From contig BJOX01000156.1 of assembly GCA_009731375.1 (NCBI GenBank), positions 286,975 through 332,388 on the forward strand: a DNA stretch of 45,414 bases. The letters run 5' to 3'. This DNA is from Paulinella micropora. Lineage: Eukaryota; Cercozoa; Imbricatea; Euglyphida. Below are positions 6,527 through 14,872 of the stretch, piece after piece; position 1 is the first letter of the stretch; every line of letters starts with the position of its first letter. The position numbers and the translations under genes were made by a program. The notes beneath the pieces were generated by a model. That model searched no databases. It was not told where the DNA came from and saw only the letters and a program-made list of their open reading frames with translations.

Positions 6527-8623
6527 TCATTGAGTGCCCCTGAACGCGTACATGATCTGGTCCGCGCCGAGGACGCTCTTGAGACCGGACAATGCCTCCC
6601 GTATTTCTTCATTGTCTTTTTGCTGGATAGCCTTCTCGAGTTTTTGGGCCCTCTCTTGCTGGAAATCAGTGATGTTGTTAGGCAAGGCACGCAGAATCCA
6701 CAGTGCCGCGTCTGCGGCAGTGGCATTGGTGCCGAGAAGCTCACCGACATTGCCGTACTTAAACTCTTGCGCCAATTGTTGCTTGCCGTCATCTGACCAC
6801 TCGATTTGTGGAGGTAAGTGGCTCGTGTCGCTGGTCACGGCGTATGACAGGAGGTTTTTCACCGTGCCCGTTGTCATGTCTGCTCCTGTCAGCAGAAGCT
6901 TGCCGGTGCCTTCTGTCAGGCCACCTAAGCCCTCTATGAGTTTTACTCCTGCGCCCCCGAGCAGCTTGCCTCCTTCGCTTGCTACGCTGCCCACGCCCGT
7001 CGCCAAGCTGCCTATACCACCTCCAAGGCCTGGCGCAGCGCTGTTGGCTGCGCTGCCGATCGTAGTGCCGACCACGTCAGCGGAGCCGCCAACAAGAGCG
7101 CCGATCAAGCTGCCGACCCCTCCACCGACGGCCGCGATCGTGCCCAGCGCACTGGCGACCTTGGTGGCGCCGAGCGCCTTTCCGACCTTGATAGTCAGGA
7201 CCTTTTGCTTGTGTTTAGCCAGCTCTTTCTGTTTTTGCGCCAATTGTTGTTTGGACATTATCCCCTTTTGTTCCGCCTCCGCTAACTTGCTCTCGGCCGC
7301 GTCAATCTGGGCAAGCATCGCAGTCTTGGCCTCCTGTAGCTTGACGGAATTGGCCTTCGTGGCAACTTTGCTCTTGAGCTCGCTCATTTCCTTGGCGTCC
7401 TGTGTTGCCTTTGCCGTCAATTTGTCCAGATTTGCGATTGCCTCCTGGGCCTTTTCTCTTTGGACCTTGGCCTCTGCCTCTTGCTTGGCGGCCTGGGTAG
7501 TGGTTTCCAACAAGTCTCCCTCGGTGTCCAGCTTCTCCTTGGCGGACTCGTTGAGTTTCTTCTTGGCTTCCACTTTCTTGGCCTCCGCTTCAGCCAACTT
7601 CTTTTGTTGCTCTGCCTTCTTGAGTGTGGCGTTGGTCTCTGCGTTTAACTTGGCCACCTCATATTCGTGTTTTTCGTCCTCGTACAGCTCGGTGGCCTGG
7701 TGCATCGCCACTGCCACGTCGATTGGGTCGGGGCTGGAGTCGTTGAGTGCTACTTGCAGCCGGGAGAGAGCAAGGTTGAGTGACGGGCTAGGAACCAGAA
7801 CGCCGGCCGTGGGCTCGAGTAGCTTGTCCTTCCATTTGGTAAACGGGTCCGACCCGCCCAGCAGGTTTGCAAAAAATGAGCCGATGTGCGTGTCCTTGGT
7901 AGCCTGAAGGAGAGCAGCCGCGTCGGTCCTGGTTTGTGGCGTAACGTACGGCGGCATGCTCTTGTGCGGCTTCTTGGCGGGAGGAGGGGGTGGCTCATCT
8001 TCTTCCTGCCCCTCTTCCACTTGGCCGTCCTCGCTCTCTTTTGGACCCTCATCCTCCGTCTCCGCTGCCTTTGGGGGCTCCTTGTCCTCTTCCTTCGTCT
8101 CTGCGGCCTTTTTCGGTTCTTCTTTGTCCTCCTTCGCCTTCTCTGGCTCGTGCTCTTCCTCCTCAGTCACCCCTGATTCGTCTTCCTCTTCCCCCTCCTC
8201 GTCTTCTTCCATCTTCTCTGGCTCGTCGGCCTTCGGCCCCTCTTCCGTCTCCTCCGTCTTCTCCTTGTCGTGTTCTGTGGCCTTCGGCCCCTCTTCCTTC
8301 TCTTTTGTTTCTGCGGCCTTCGGCTCCTCTTCCTTCTTCTTTTGTTCTACAGCCTTCGGCCCCTTCGCTTCTTCTGTCTTTGCGGGCACTGCGATTGCCG
8401 GCGCCGCCTCCGCCGGCTCCAGCAGCTGCATGGCCGCGCCGAGGTTAGGATTTGCGTAGTGCATGAGGCCGCGGGCCTTGGCAGAGACTGCCACGGGGCC
8501 CTGGTTTTCCGGTCGCTTGAGCCGCTTTGGCATAGGCGATTCATCCAGCCAGGCCGGCCTCTTGTGAGAATTGCCCGCTACTACCGGCCGGGTGCTGATC
8601 CACGGACAGTTTGGAGCAAACAT
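6527..8623 (-). CDS. 698-residue acidic, coiled-coil and Gly-rich protein (probable virion or assembly protein)
   Basis: Residues 1-75 are basic and carry the MHYANPNL motif (54-61). Residues about 80-225 are almost pure Glu/Lys/Pro/Ala repeats (for example KEEEPKAAETKEKEEGPKA), strongly acidic and disordered. Residues about 320-480 are a long Ala/Lys/Glu/Gln coiled coil. Residues about 485-600 are Gly/Ala/Val/Ser-rich and hydrophobic (GTIAAVGGGVGSLIGALVGG), like a membrane-active or beta-prone segment. A folded-looking C-terminal domain follows. No family is recognised. Low complexity makes the frame look busy on both strands, but the intact 2.1-kb frame and the motif shared with the next gene argue that it is real. 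Confidence 0.6.
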   Translation of the reverse strand: MFAPNCPWISTRPVVAGNSHKRPAWLDESPMPKRLKRPENQGPVAVSAKARGLMHYANPNLGAAMQLLEPAEAAPAIAVPAKTEEAKGPKAVEQKKKEEEPKAAETKEKEEGPKATEHDKEKTEETEEGPKADEPEKMEEDEEGEEEDESGVTEEEEHEPEKAKEDKEEPKKAAETKEEDKEPPKAAETEDEGPKESEDGQVEEGQEEDEPPPPPAKKPHKSMPPYVTPQTRTDAAALLQATKDTHIGSFFANLLGGSDPFTKWKDKLLEPTAGVLVPSPSLNLALSRLQVALNDSSPDPIDVAVAMHQATELYEDEKHEYEVAKLNAETNATLKKAEQQKKLAEAEAKKVEAKKKLNESAKEKLDTEGDLLETTTQAAKQEAEAKVQREKAQEAIANLDKLTAKATQDAKEMSELKSKVATKANSVKLQEAKTAMLAQIDAAESKLAEAEQKGIMSKQQLAQKQKELAKHKQKVLTIKVGKALGATKVASALGTIAAVGGGVGSLIGALVGGSADVVGTTIGSAANSAAPGLGGGIGSLATGVGSVASEGGKLLGGAGVKLIEGLGGLTEGTGKLLLTGADMTTGTVKNLLSYAVTSDTSHLPPQIEWSDDGKQQLAQEFKYGNVGELLGTNATAADAALWILRALPNNITDFQQERAQKLEKAIQQKDNEEIREALSGLKSVLGADQIMYAFRGTQ

Positions 8624-8656
8624 CAGTATTTGTTTACTGATCGTCAGGAAAAAAAA

Positions 8657-9739
8657 TCATTTGAGCCCCTCTTCTATGATCTTCTTCCTGGCCACCAGCC
8701 TGGCCTTTTTCTTTCTTATGGCTTCTGTCTCGTCCGACTTGCCGTGAAGGTCTTCCTCTTTCTTAATCAGCGCCTCGAGCTCGGTTATCGCTTCGCCCAG
8801 CTTGTGTGACCAGGCCCTCAGTTTCTCTTCTTGTTTGGGAGTCTTGTTCGCTTGGTACGCTGCTACTTGGTGTATAGCTTCTTGTGTCTTCAGGTCGGCT
8901 TTCTTGAGCGTAGCGCCCTTCTTGAGCTGGTCCATCACCGTGGGCTTCTCGGTCTTTTCTTTCTCTTCGGCTGCCTTTTTAGCGGCCGCGTGCGCCGCTT
9001 TGTCGACTTTCTTAAGCTTGCCACCCGCCTTGATCGCTTGATTAATCTCGTCTTGTGGGTCTGTCGAAGCCGCCTTTTGTGTCTTTTGGTCGACTTTCTT
9101 GAGCTTCTTGCCGGCCTTGATGGACTGCATCAGCGCCTCTGTCGGGTCCGAAGCCGCCTTGATAATTTCTTTTCTCCATTCCTTGTACGCCTCCTTGAAC
9201 TGCCTGGAATATTCCTCTTTTGTTATGACTCCGTCGTCTCGTTTTTGGCGCAGCTCTTCGTACTTAGCATGCATCGCGTTTGTCGCCTTTTCTTTTTTCA
9301 GCTCTTCGATTGGGCGGCCAGACATTTTGGACGCCAGCTCCCAGAGCTTCTGTTCCGAGTCGATTGAGTCCAGCGTCGATGCACCCGCGGCAGCTTTCGT
9401 GCCTGCCTTCGCGCCCGTGTCGGCCGGCAGCGGCGGGGCGGCGGGGATTGACGGGCCTGCGCCGGTCGCCGACAGCGGCGGGGCGGCGGGGATTGGCGAG
9501 CCTGTGCCAGTCGCCGGCAGCGGCGGAGCGGTGGGGATTGGCGAGCCAGTGCTGGCAGCAGGCGCGACCGCATCCAGCACGGCAGAGAGCTGCGGGTTAG
9601 CATATTTCATGATTTCCCTGGTCCTGGCCGCCATCTCGGCCGAAGCGCCACCGACAAAGCCAGTGCGCTGCTTCTTGAAAGGCAACGGCGCATCGCTGGT
9701 AAAAGCGCGGCCGGCGTGCCTCTTGCGCCAGGGCTTCAT
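8657..9739 (-). CDS. WASP-like actin-binding protein with proline-rich repeats and three WH2 motifs
   Basis: In the 360-residue product, residues 1-60 are basic and contain the MKYANPQL motif (44-51) shared with the neighbouring gene. Residues 66-106 are three near-copies of an APPLPATGTGSPIP-type proline-rich repeat. Three WH2-like motifs follow: EALMQSIKAGKKLKKV (about 201-216), DEINQAIKAGGKLKKV (about 230-245) and TVMDQLKKGATLKKA (about 267-281). Each shows the short amphipathic helix, the Gly and the LKKV/LKKA actin-binding signature. A charged coiled-coil-like tail ends the protein, with no acidic Trp Arp2/3-binding end. Known WH2 proteins (WASP, Spire, baculovirus P78/83) bind actin monomers and promote nucleation. 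A role in actin assembly during entry or exit is inferred. Confidence 0.7.
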   Translation of the reverse strand: MKPWRKRHAGRAFTSDAPLPFKKQRTGFVGGASAEMAARTREIMKYANPQLSAVLDAVAPAASTGSPIPTAPPLPATGTGSPIPAAPPLSATGAGPSIPAAPPLPADTGAKAGTKAAAGASTLDSIDSEQKLWELASKMSGRPIEELKKEKATNAMHAKYEELRQKRDDGVITKEEYSRQFKEAYKEWRKEIIKAASDPTEALMQSIKAGKKLKKVDQKTQKAASTDPQDEINQAIKAGGKLKKVDKAAHAAAKKAAEEKEKTEKPTVMDQLKKGATLKKADLKTQEAIHQVAAYQANKTPKQEEKLRAWSHKLGEAITELEALIKKEEDLHGKSDETEAIRKKKARLVARKKIIEEGLK

Positions 9740-9782
9740 GTTTTCCTTCTGTCAAAATCTGTGCAACGAAAATTAAAAAATC

Positions 9783-9926
9783 TCACTTGCCCTTCTTAAC
9801 AATGTCCGCTGGCTTCTTCTTCTTCGGTTTTTGGGGCTTCTTGGCAGACAGCGCGGCCTCCACTGCCGCCTTGGCTGGGTCGGCCTGCTTGACTAGCAAG
9901 CGCGTCCTGTCGGTGATTAGTGGCAT
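9783..9926 (-). CDS. 47-residue basic protein sharing a motif with its two neighbours
   Basis: The ATG at 9926 follows AAAAAAAG on the minus strand. The peptide starts MPLITDRTRLLVKQADPAKA, continues with a short Ala-rich helix and ends in a Lys/Pro-rich tail (KKPQKPKKKKPADIVKKGK). The segment TRLLVKQADPAKAAVEAAL aligns position for position with TREIMKYANPQLSAVLDAV of the WH2 protein encoded next downstream. It is divergent to the packaging ATPase gene, sharing a 34-base AT-rich promoter region. It may be a small DNA-condensing virion peptide (inference). Confidence 0.5.
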   Translation of the reverse strand: MPLITDRTRLLVKQADPAKAAVEAALSAKKPQKPKKKKPADIVKKGK

Positions 9927-9960
9927 CTTTTTTTAATATTCGAGGAGAAGTTTTAAAAAA
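9927..9960. promoter_or_regulatory. Divergent AT-rich promoter region between the 47-residue gene and the ATPase gene
   Basis: Only 34 bases separate two opposite ATG codons. They contain TTTTTTTAATATTCGAGGAG and AAGTTTTAAAAAAATG. An A or T run abuts the start codon on both sides, the leader style of this element. Confidence 0.45.
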
Positions 9961-11256
9961 ATGATGCAGCAGCAGCAGCCGGAAGGCCCGGTCGAACGGC
10001 TGCCGGAGCCGGAACAGCAGCTTGGCGAGAAGACCATCGAGGAAAAGATACTCGACTATGTCGACAAGCAGAAAGACAAGGGCAAGAAGAAGAAGAAGAA
10101 AGAGCAGCAGCCGGCAGAGCAGCTGCAGCCGACCGAGTTCAAGCGGAACATCGAAGTCTTCTACCCGCGCGAAAAGGGAGCGGGGCAGCTGTTCGTGCTA
10201 GTCGGCAAGTCGGAACGCGGCAAGACCCATTTCCTGAAATGGCTCTTGTACAGCCTGTGCGCGCGCAAGAAGGACCCCTTCCAGTACGGCCTGGTCATGG
10301 TTCGCACCAAGTTCAAGAACAGCTTTTCTTTTCATTTTGCGAGCGAGCAGCACTGCAAGATCTACGAAGGGTTCAGGATGGACATCTTGCAGAACTACGT
10401 GGAAAATCTCAAGAAGCGCTACCTGGAGAACAAGTACCTGGAGCCGTCGTTCATTGTTTTTGACGACCTGGTTGGCATCATCGACTCGACCGACCGCTGG
10501 ATGCAGAACTTTTTTGGTACATACCGCCACTATAACATCACGATCTTCATTGCAGTGCAGTACCTCACCGGGCGGAACTCCGTATCGCCGATTATGCGCG
10601 AACAGACTAGTCATTGCATCATGTTCAACTCGAAAGTGCAGCGGACTCTTACTAATTTGTGGGAGAATTTCGGCCAGCTCTTTCCCAAAAAGGAGTTTAT
10701 GGCTCACTTTGCCCAATGCACGGATGAGCGCAACGTGGGAACGCGGCATGCTGCAATGATTTACCACGAGCATTTAGACAGGCTGGAGTTAAACTATAAG
10801 TCCTGGCTCGCTCCAGCTTCGTTACCAGATGGCGAAGTCATCCTCAGAGGGCCAGACCCGCCCAAGCCGCCGAGCCGCGCGGACATCCAGAAGCAAGAGA
10901 GACTGAAACAGCTGGCGTACCGCGCTCCGAGCTGGCTACCGTCTTCGCTCAAGGGCATGTCGCGCCAAGAGCGAGAGATGATGCAAAGAATGTTATTCTA
11001 CGGCGACAGAGCGAGACAGCGCCTCAAAAAGGACGGAAAGACCATGGCCCAGCGGGACAAGGAGATCCTCCAGAAGCTGGACCAGCAGACCCGGGACGCC
11101 GAGAAGCTGGCGGCAGAGCGGTTTGCACAGCAGAACCAGCTGCAAGCTGCGCCGTTCAAGCCCAATTTCATGTACACGAACGCCGGCACAACGGTCAAGC
11201 CGCTCCCGCCTATCATAGGCGGCGGTCCGCCCGCCAACGGTTACGACAGCTCTTGA
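9961..11256 (+). CDS. A32-type genome-packaging ATPase (FtsK/HerA superfamily)
   Basis: In this 431-residue protein a charged, Gln/Lys-rich N-terminus (1-55) precedes the ATPase core. Walker A is GKSERGKT at 82-89, Walker B is FIVFDDL at 164-170, and a sensor Gln (IAVQYLTGRN) lies near 200. These fit the family that pumps viral DNA into preformed capsids of PLVs, virophages and nucleocytoplasmic viruses. The C-terminal 150 residues are basic and Gln-rich and end in a Pro/Gly tail. It is the first rightward gene of a pair, with the F-box-like gene 33 bases downstream. The ATG follows AAAAAA directly. No lesion is seen. Confidence 0.85.
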   Translation: MMQQQQPEGPVERLPEPEQQLGEKTIEEKILDYVDKQKDKGKKKKKKEQQPAEQLQPTEFKRNIEVFYPREKGAGQLFVLVGKSERGKTHFLKWLLYSLCARKKDPFQYGLVMVRTKFKNSFSFHFASEQHCKIYEGFRMDILQNYVENLKKRYLENKYLEPSFIVFDDLVGIIDSTDRWMQNFFGTYRHYNITIFIAVQYLTGRNSVSPIMREQTSHCIMFNSKVQRTLTNLWENFGQLFPKKEFMAHFAQCTDERNVGTRHAAMIYHEHLDRLELNYKSWLAPASLPDGEVILRGPDPPKPPSRADIQKQERLKQLAYRAPSWLPSSLKGMSRQEREMMQRMLFYGDRARQRLKKDGKTMAQRDKEILQKLDQQTRDAEKLAAERFAQQNQLQAAPFKPNFMYTNAGTTVKPLPPIIGGGPPANGYDSS

Positions 11257-11289
11257 AAAACAAAAGTTCTGGCCCTTATAGTTAAAAAA

Positions 11290-11868
11290 ATGCTACTGGC
11301 CGCGTTACCAGCTGATCTCCTGATAGAGGTGCTTTCTTACCTCCGCGTCGGCGAGGTCGCGCACACGATCCGCCACCTCAAAACGCACACGAGCCGGTTC
11401 GCGCGCGGCCGGTGGAAGCGGCGCAAAGTGCAGAACGGCGAGCTGTCCGGCCTGCACAAGTTCCTGAACGCTACTTTCAATTACGACACCAAGTCGCTGC
11501 CGCGCCTCATCAACACCGTGTCGCGCAAGAGCGAGCACATCTGCTTTACCTGCACCCAAAAGAGGACGGTCGAGGGCTACTGCGGCACCTGCTTCGTGTT
11601 CCACCACCGCGACCGGGTGATCACTCCCTTTGCCGCGTGCAGGCGCATGGGCCGCACGTCTTTCCCCGTGCCCAGGACGACACGAGACTCTATTGTAGCG
11701 CTGGCGTATATACCGGCCTACCGCTTCCGTATGGCGTATGAAGAAGCTGGTTGGCCCGTGCTGCAAGTAGACAAGTGGACCAGCTATTTGTGGCTGACGG
11801 GAGCCGAAGAGACTGCCGCCCGGTTCAAGCCCCGGTTCAACAGGGGGCTGTACATTACGGATTTTTAA
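11290..11868 (+). CDS. F-box-like protein with a Cys4 zinc-binding motif
   Basis: The first 40 residues match the F-box pattern (ALPADLLIEVLSYLRVGEVA, then a helix ending RFARGRW). F-box proteins plug targets into host SCF ubiquitin ligases through Skp1. A zinc-knuckle-like pair follows, HICFTC (Cys85, Cys88) and GYCGTC (Cys98, Cys101), then an unrecognised C-terminal domain rich in Arg, Tyr and Trp. Length is 192 residues and the ATG follows AAAAAA. It is co-oriented with the packaging ATPase. A role in redirecting host protein turnover is inferred from the N-terminal motif only. A chance resemblance in a short helical region cannot be excluded. Confidence 0.55.
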   Translation: MLLAALPADLLIEVLSYLRVGEVAHTIRHLKTHTSRFARGRWKRRKVQNGELSGLHKFLNATFNYDTKSLPRLINTVSRKSEHICFTCTQKRTVEGYCGTCFVFHHRDRVITPFAACRRMGRTSFPVPRTTRDSIVALAYIPAYRFRMAYEEAGWPVLQVDKWTSYLWLTGAEETAARFKPRFNRGLYITDF

Positions 11869-11886
11869 ATCTTCTTGATTTTTTAA

Positions 11887-12444
11887 TTAAAACGAAAAAT
11901 GCTCTGCGACGCTCTCAAGTTCGTTTTCTTCTTCCCCGTCCTGCTCGTAAGTCAGAACAGGGGTCAGGAGCTCGAAAGGAGGCATTGCCTCTTCTTCGGT
12001 GTCAACTGTACCAACTGTCTCGTCCAGAGCAGGCTGGAGCATGCTTGTTGTGTCTGGAGCGAACTGTCCAAGAATTGCAAATCCGTCGCGGACGCCCTCG
12101 AGATAGCTCACGGCAGTGGCGACGCTTGGTTCAAGGGGCTTGTTACTGACCCTGGGCTGTGTCCGCCGTGAGGGCCGCACGTTCCAGTCCGACGCAAACT
12201 GGCCCATGACCTCGACTGCTATTTCTGGCGCGCAGACCCACGTGCCACAGCGCTGGCCGCGCTGTTTCGGGAATTTGAATCTCGAAATGTGGCCGTTGGT
12301 TAGCCGGTAGGGGTGTAGCTGGAGGTGCCTGCGGATCCGTTCCGCGCAACGGCTAGGAGTCAAAAAAGGAAACGTTTTCCCGGCAAAATCAACGAGCGAA
12401 ATTTTCCCGTCAGGTGCCACTCGGCATGGTTTGTCGCAACTCAT
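11887..12444 (-). CDS. 185-residue protein of unknown function
   Basis: The ATG at 12444 (MSCDKPCRVAPDGKISLVDF) is preferred, because the longer reading begins with TTG. A compact N-terminal domain (1-90) contains SRCAERIRRHLQLHP, FKFPKQRGQRCGTWVC and APEIAVEVMGQF, and looks like a small nucleic-acid-binding or BRO/KilA-like module, though no firm match can be made. The C-terminal 80 residues are acidic and Glu-rich. It is downstream of the recombinase gene on the same strand and convergent with the F-box-like gene, with 18 bases between the stops. Confidence 0.5.
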   Translation of the reverse strand: MSCDKPCRVAPDGKISLVDFAGKTFPFLTPSRCAERIRRHLQLHPYRLTNGHISRFKFPKQRGQRCGTWVCAPEIAVEVMGQFASDWNVRPSRRTQPRVSNKPLEPSVATAVSYLEGVRDGFAILGQFAPDTTSMLQPALDETVGTVDTEEEAMPPFELLTPVLTYEQDGEEENELESVAEHFSF

Positions 12445-12553
12445 CGTAATTAGCGGCGCGGCAAAAAAAATTGCAAGGGCTTCGACCTTGCTCTGCTTTT
12501 CACTTTCTGACTTCAATAAAAGTCAGATTATGAGCTTTTGGTTCTTGAATCTC

Positions 12554-14866
12554 TTAACACAATTGTGTAAACCGCGTGATCTGAGCGGCTGGTGTAGGAT
12601 CAGCCGTATCAAGGGCCGTAGCGGCATGACTAGCGAAACGGTAAGAGGCTTTCACGGAAAAAATAGAATCGACAGTCCCGCGCCAAAAACCGGGCCGGCG
12701 CAGTTCTTGGGCATGGTGCTGTAAATTTGCGGCGAAAAATTCCACGGCTTGGCGGCGTAACCGTTCGGCTCTGGTCTCGCGTGGCAGCTGAGTGAGCCTA
12801 GGCGGGATTACGTATTTCAGGTCACCCAAAACCCGGGCATAGTCAGAGGCTAGCTTTTCGCCCTGTTGCACAATGGCCTGCACAATCTTAAGCAAGTCCG
12901 GCTCGTGTAGTGAGGGCACTGCCTTGCTCATCACTTTGACCTTGTCGTAAAACATCTGCGTCTTGAGATTGCCGAGCCCTTCCTCTTTGTTTTCGTACTC
13001 GAGCGTGTGCCCCAAAACCCGGCTGAAAAACACCGGCCGGGCCACGAGCGACTGGTTGCCGTAGAGTTCCCAGGCCACGTTGGCGTAGATGGCTCGCAGC
13101 AAGTGAGGGTGGCTAATGCGGAATTCGCTCTTGGTGCGCTCTTGGTAGAGGCGTGTCAGGTCTTCGAACGTGTTTTTGAAGCCCCCGCCTTTCAGGGCCG
13201 CGGAAACCTGCTGGTTAGGCATCACTTGGCTGGGCCGTTCGATGTTCTTCTTGTTGCCGGCGTTCACCAGCGACTTCATCCAGGGGAGGGTGCTGACCTT
13301 CATCTTCTTCGCGGGTGGCATGGCAATGGGCTGGTTGTCCTCTTCGGCCAAGATCTGTGCCCGGTGCGAGGTCCAGCTCAAGTAATCTGACTTGGGCCTG
13401 TCGCCTTTAAGCAGCATGCTGGCATCAGGCGCCATTTTCGCCCTGTGCTTGAAGTGGTTCTCGGCGCCGTAGATCAGGTGCCGGTAGATTCTCAGCACGC
13501 CAGTCGACGAGGCCGTGGGTAAGGCGACGGGCTTGCCGACATAGATAGAGTCTTGGTAGTCGCTTTGCTCGTCCGGGTCCCTTCTGGGGTCTGCTCCCTT
13601 TTTCGCCGCCCGGTGTTGCAAGACGTGCTTTTGGCGGCCAATCTCCGTAAACGTTATGTACTGGTCGTCCTCCACGGGCAAGAACTCGCTGAACTTCCAC
13701 AGCTCGGCCATGCGACAGCCGAGGATAGACAGCAGCAGAAAGGACTGTAGGGCCCACAGTGGGTGTCTCTCGCTAGGCGCAAAGGGGCCGTCGTTGGTGC
13801 GCTTGGCCTCAGCCGACTCAAAGCAGTCCGCCTCCGCGAGCATGGCTCGGTAGAGCTCGTCCAAGAACGCGCACCAGGGGTCCAAGAAGAGCACGTGCCT
13901 GTTCTTGAGGTTGGCCATGGTCGCTTTGCTGGTCTGTAGGGCCCCTCTGGCGCTCACGTCCCTGTCGCGAAAATAGCTGCCTCCTTCCGTAAACCACTTC
14001 TTCACAAAGTCTTCTCCCCAGACGCAGCGCGAGGGCTGTTTAGATTTGTCTTGTACCTCTTTTATTGAGGCCAAGATCAGCCACTCGACGACAAAGTCCG
14101 TGTAGTCTCTGCTGCGTGAACTCAGCCCTGGCCTGGCCGCGTCTACCAGGTCGTTGATGAACGGCAGAAACTGCTCCACGTCTCGCCGCAGCCTCAGCAG
14201 AGTCGCACAGAAGGCCAGCAGGCACGTAGGGAAAGGCCCTTCTGTCTTGGTCACGATCGATTTGATCCACCTGTCTTCGTCGCCGAACAGGACCTTGCGC
14301 AGCGTGGTGGTCTTGCGGCCTACCACGTCGGCGGAGCTGGCAGGGAAAAGCAGGCCGCCGCCCTCTTGCTCCACAATGATAAAGTTCAACTCCGAGGCCT
14401 TGTTTCTCTTGAGCAGCTTGGTTTTGTCCAGGCCGCTGTTCGCGTACAACAGGTGTGCAAACTGGTGGTCGTCGCTGTTTTCTTTGGTCAAGAATTCCGA
14501 CCAGTGGCCCCGGCGTCCCGAGATGATCTTGGCGAGCGCGGGCGAGGGTTCGTGGAGGGCCGGGTCCACACCGCACGCGCAAAGGTGCATGCGGTCGAGC
14601 ACCTGGTCCCGGTAACGGTCCCGCAGCTCGGCGAGGCTGGCCACGAAATTGTCCCGCAGGTCTACCCATTCCGCGGCGCTCATCTTGGTCTTGAGCGGCA
14701 GTCGTTCCGGCCAGACCGGCACCGGCTTCTGTCCCTTGCGTATCTCCTCGAGCGTGGTGTTGTTAAAAGCATCGATCACCTCCTGGGGCGGCCTGGGATC
14801 GATCGTCACGACCGGGCGGTGGTTGGGCTCCGCGCCAAGCCGGCCACTCGCGGCCCATTTTGCCAT
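12554..14866 (-). CDS. Large tyrosine recombinase, telomere-resolvase (protelomerase)-like
   Basis: The 770-residue protein carries the tyrosine recombinase catalytic set in order. Arg385 is in SILGCRMAELW, Lys residues lie around 416-423, and a His-x2-Arg box (HPHLLRAIYANVAWELYG) contains His588 and Arg591. His620 is in FFSRVLGHT and Tyr640 is in QMFYDKVKV. The spacing and the IYA...YG...FF..VLGH pattern resemble the protelomerase branch more than short phage integrases, and the long N-terminal region also fits. It may integrate the element or resolve its termini. It is transcribed toward the unknown 185-residue gene, and its promoter-like element lies inside the end of the VLTF3-like gene. 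Confidence 0.6.
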   Translation of the reverse strand: MAKWAASGRLGAEPNHRPVVTIDPRPPQEVIDAFNNTTLEEIRKGQKPVPVWPERLPLKTKMSAAEWVDLRDNFVASLAELRDRYRDQVLDRMHLCACGVDPALHEPSPALAKIISGRRGHWSEFLTKENSDDHQFAHLLYANSGLDKTKLLKRNKASELNFIIVEQEGGGLLFPASSADVVGRKTTTLRKVLFGDEDRWIKSIVTKTEGPFPTCLLAFCATLLRLRRDVEQFLPFINDLVDAARPGLSSRSRDYTDFVVEWLILASIKEVQDKSKQPSRCVWGEDFVKKWFTEGGSYFRDRDVSARGALQTSKATMANLKNRHVLFLDPWCAFLDELYRAMLAEADCFESAEAKRTNDGPFAPSERHPLWALQSFLLLSILGCRMAELWKFSEFLPVEDDQYITFTEIGRQKHVLQHRAAKKGADPRRDPDEQSDYQDSIYVGKPVALPTASSTGVLRIYRHLIYGAENHFKHRAKMAPDASMLLKGDRPKSDYLSWTSHRAQILAEEDNQPIAMPPAKKMKVSTLPWMKSLVNAGNKKNIERPSQVMPNQQVSAALKGGGFKNTFEDLTRLYQERTKSEFRISHPHLLRAIYANVAWELYGNQSLVARPVFFSRVLGHTLEYENKEEGLGNLKTQMFYDKVKVMSKAVPSLHEPDLLKIVQAIVQQGEKLASDYARVLGDLKYVIPPRLTQLPRETRAERLRRQAVEFFAANLQHHAQELRRPGFWRGTVDSIFSVKASYRFASHAATALDTADPTPAAQITRFTQLC

Positions 14867-14872
14867 GATCTT

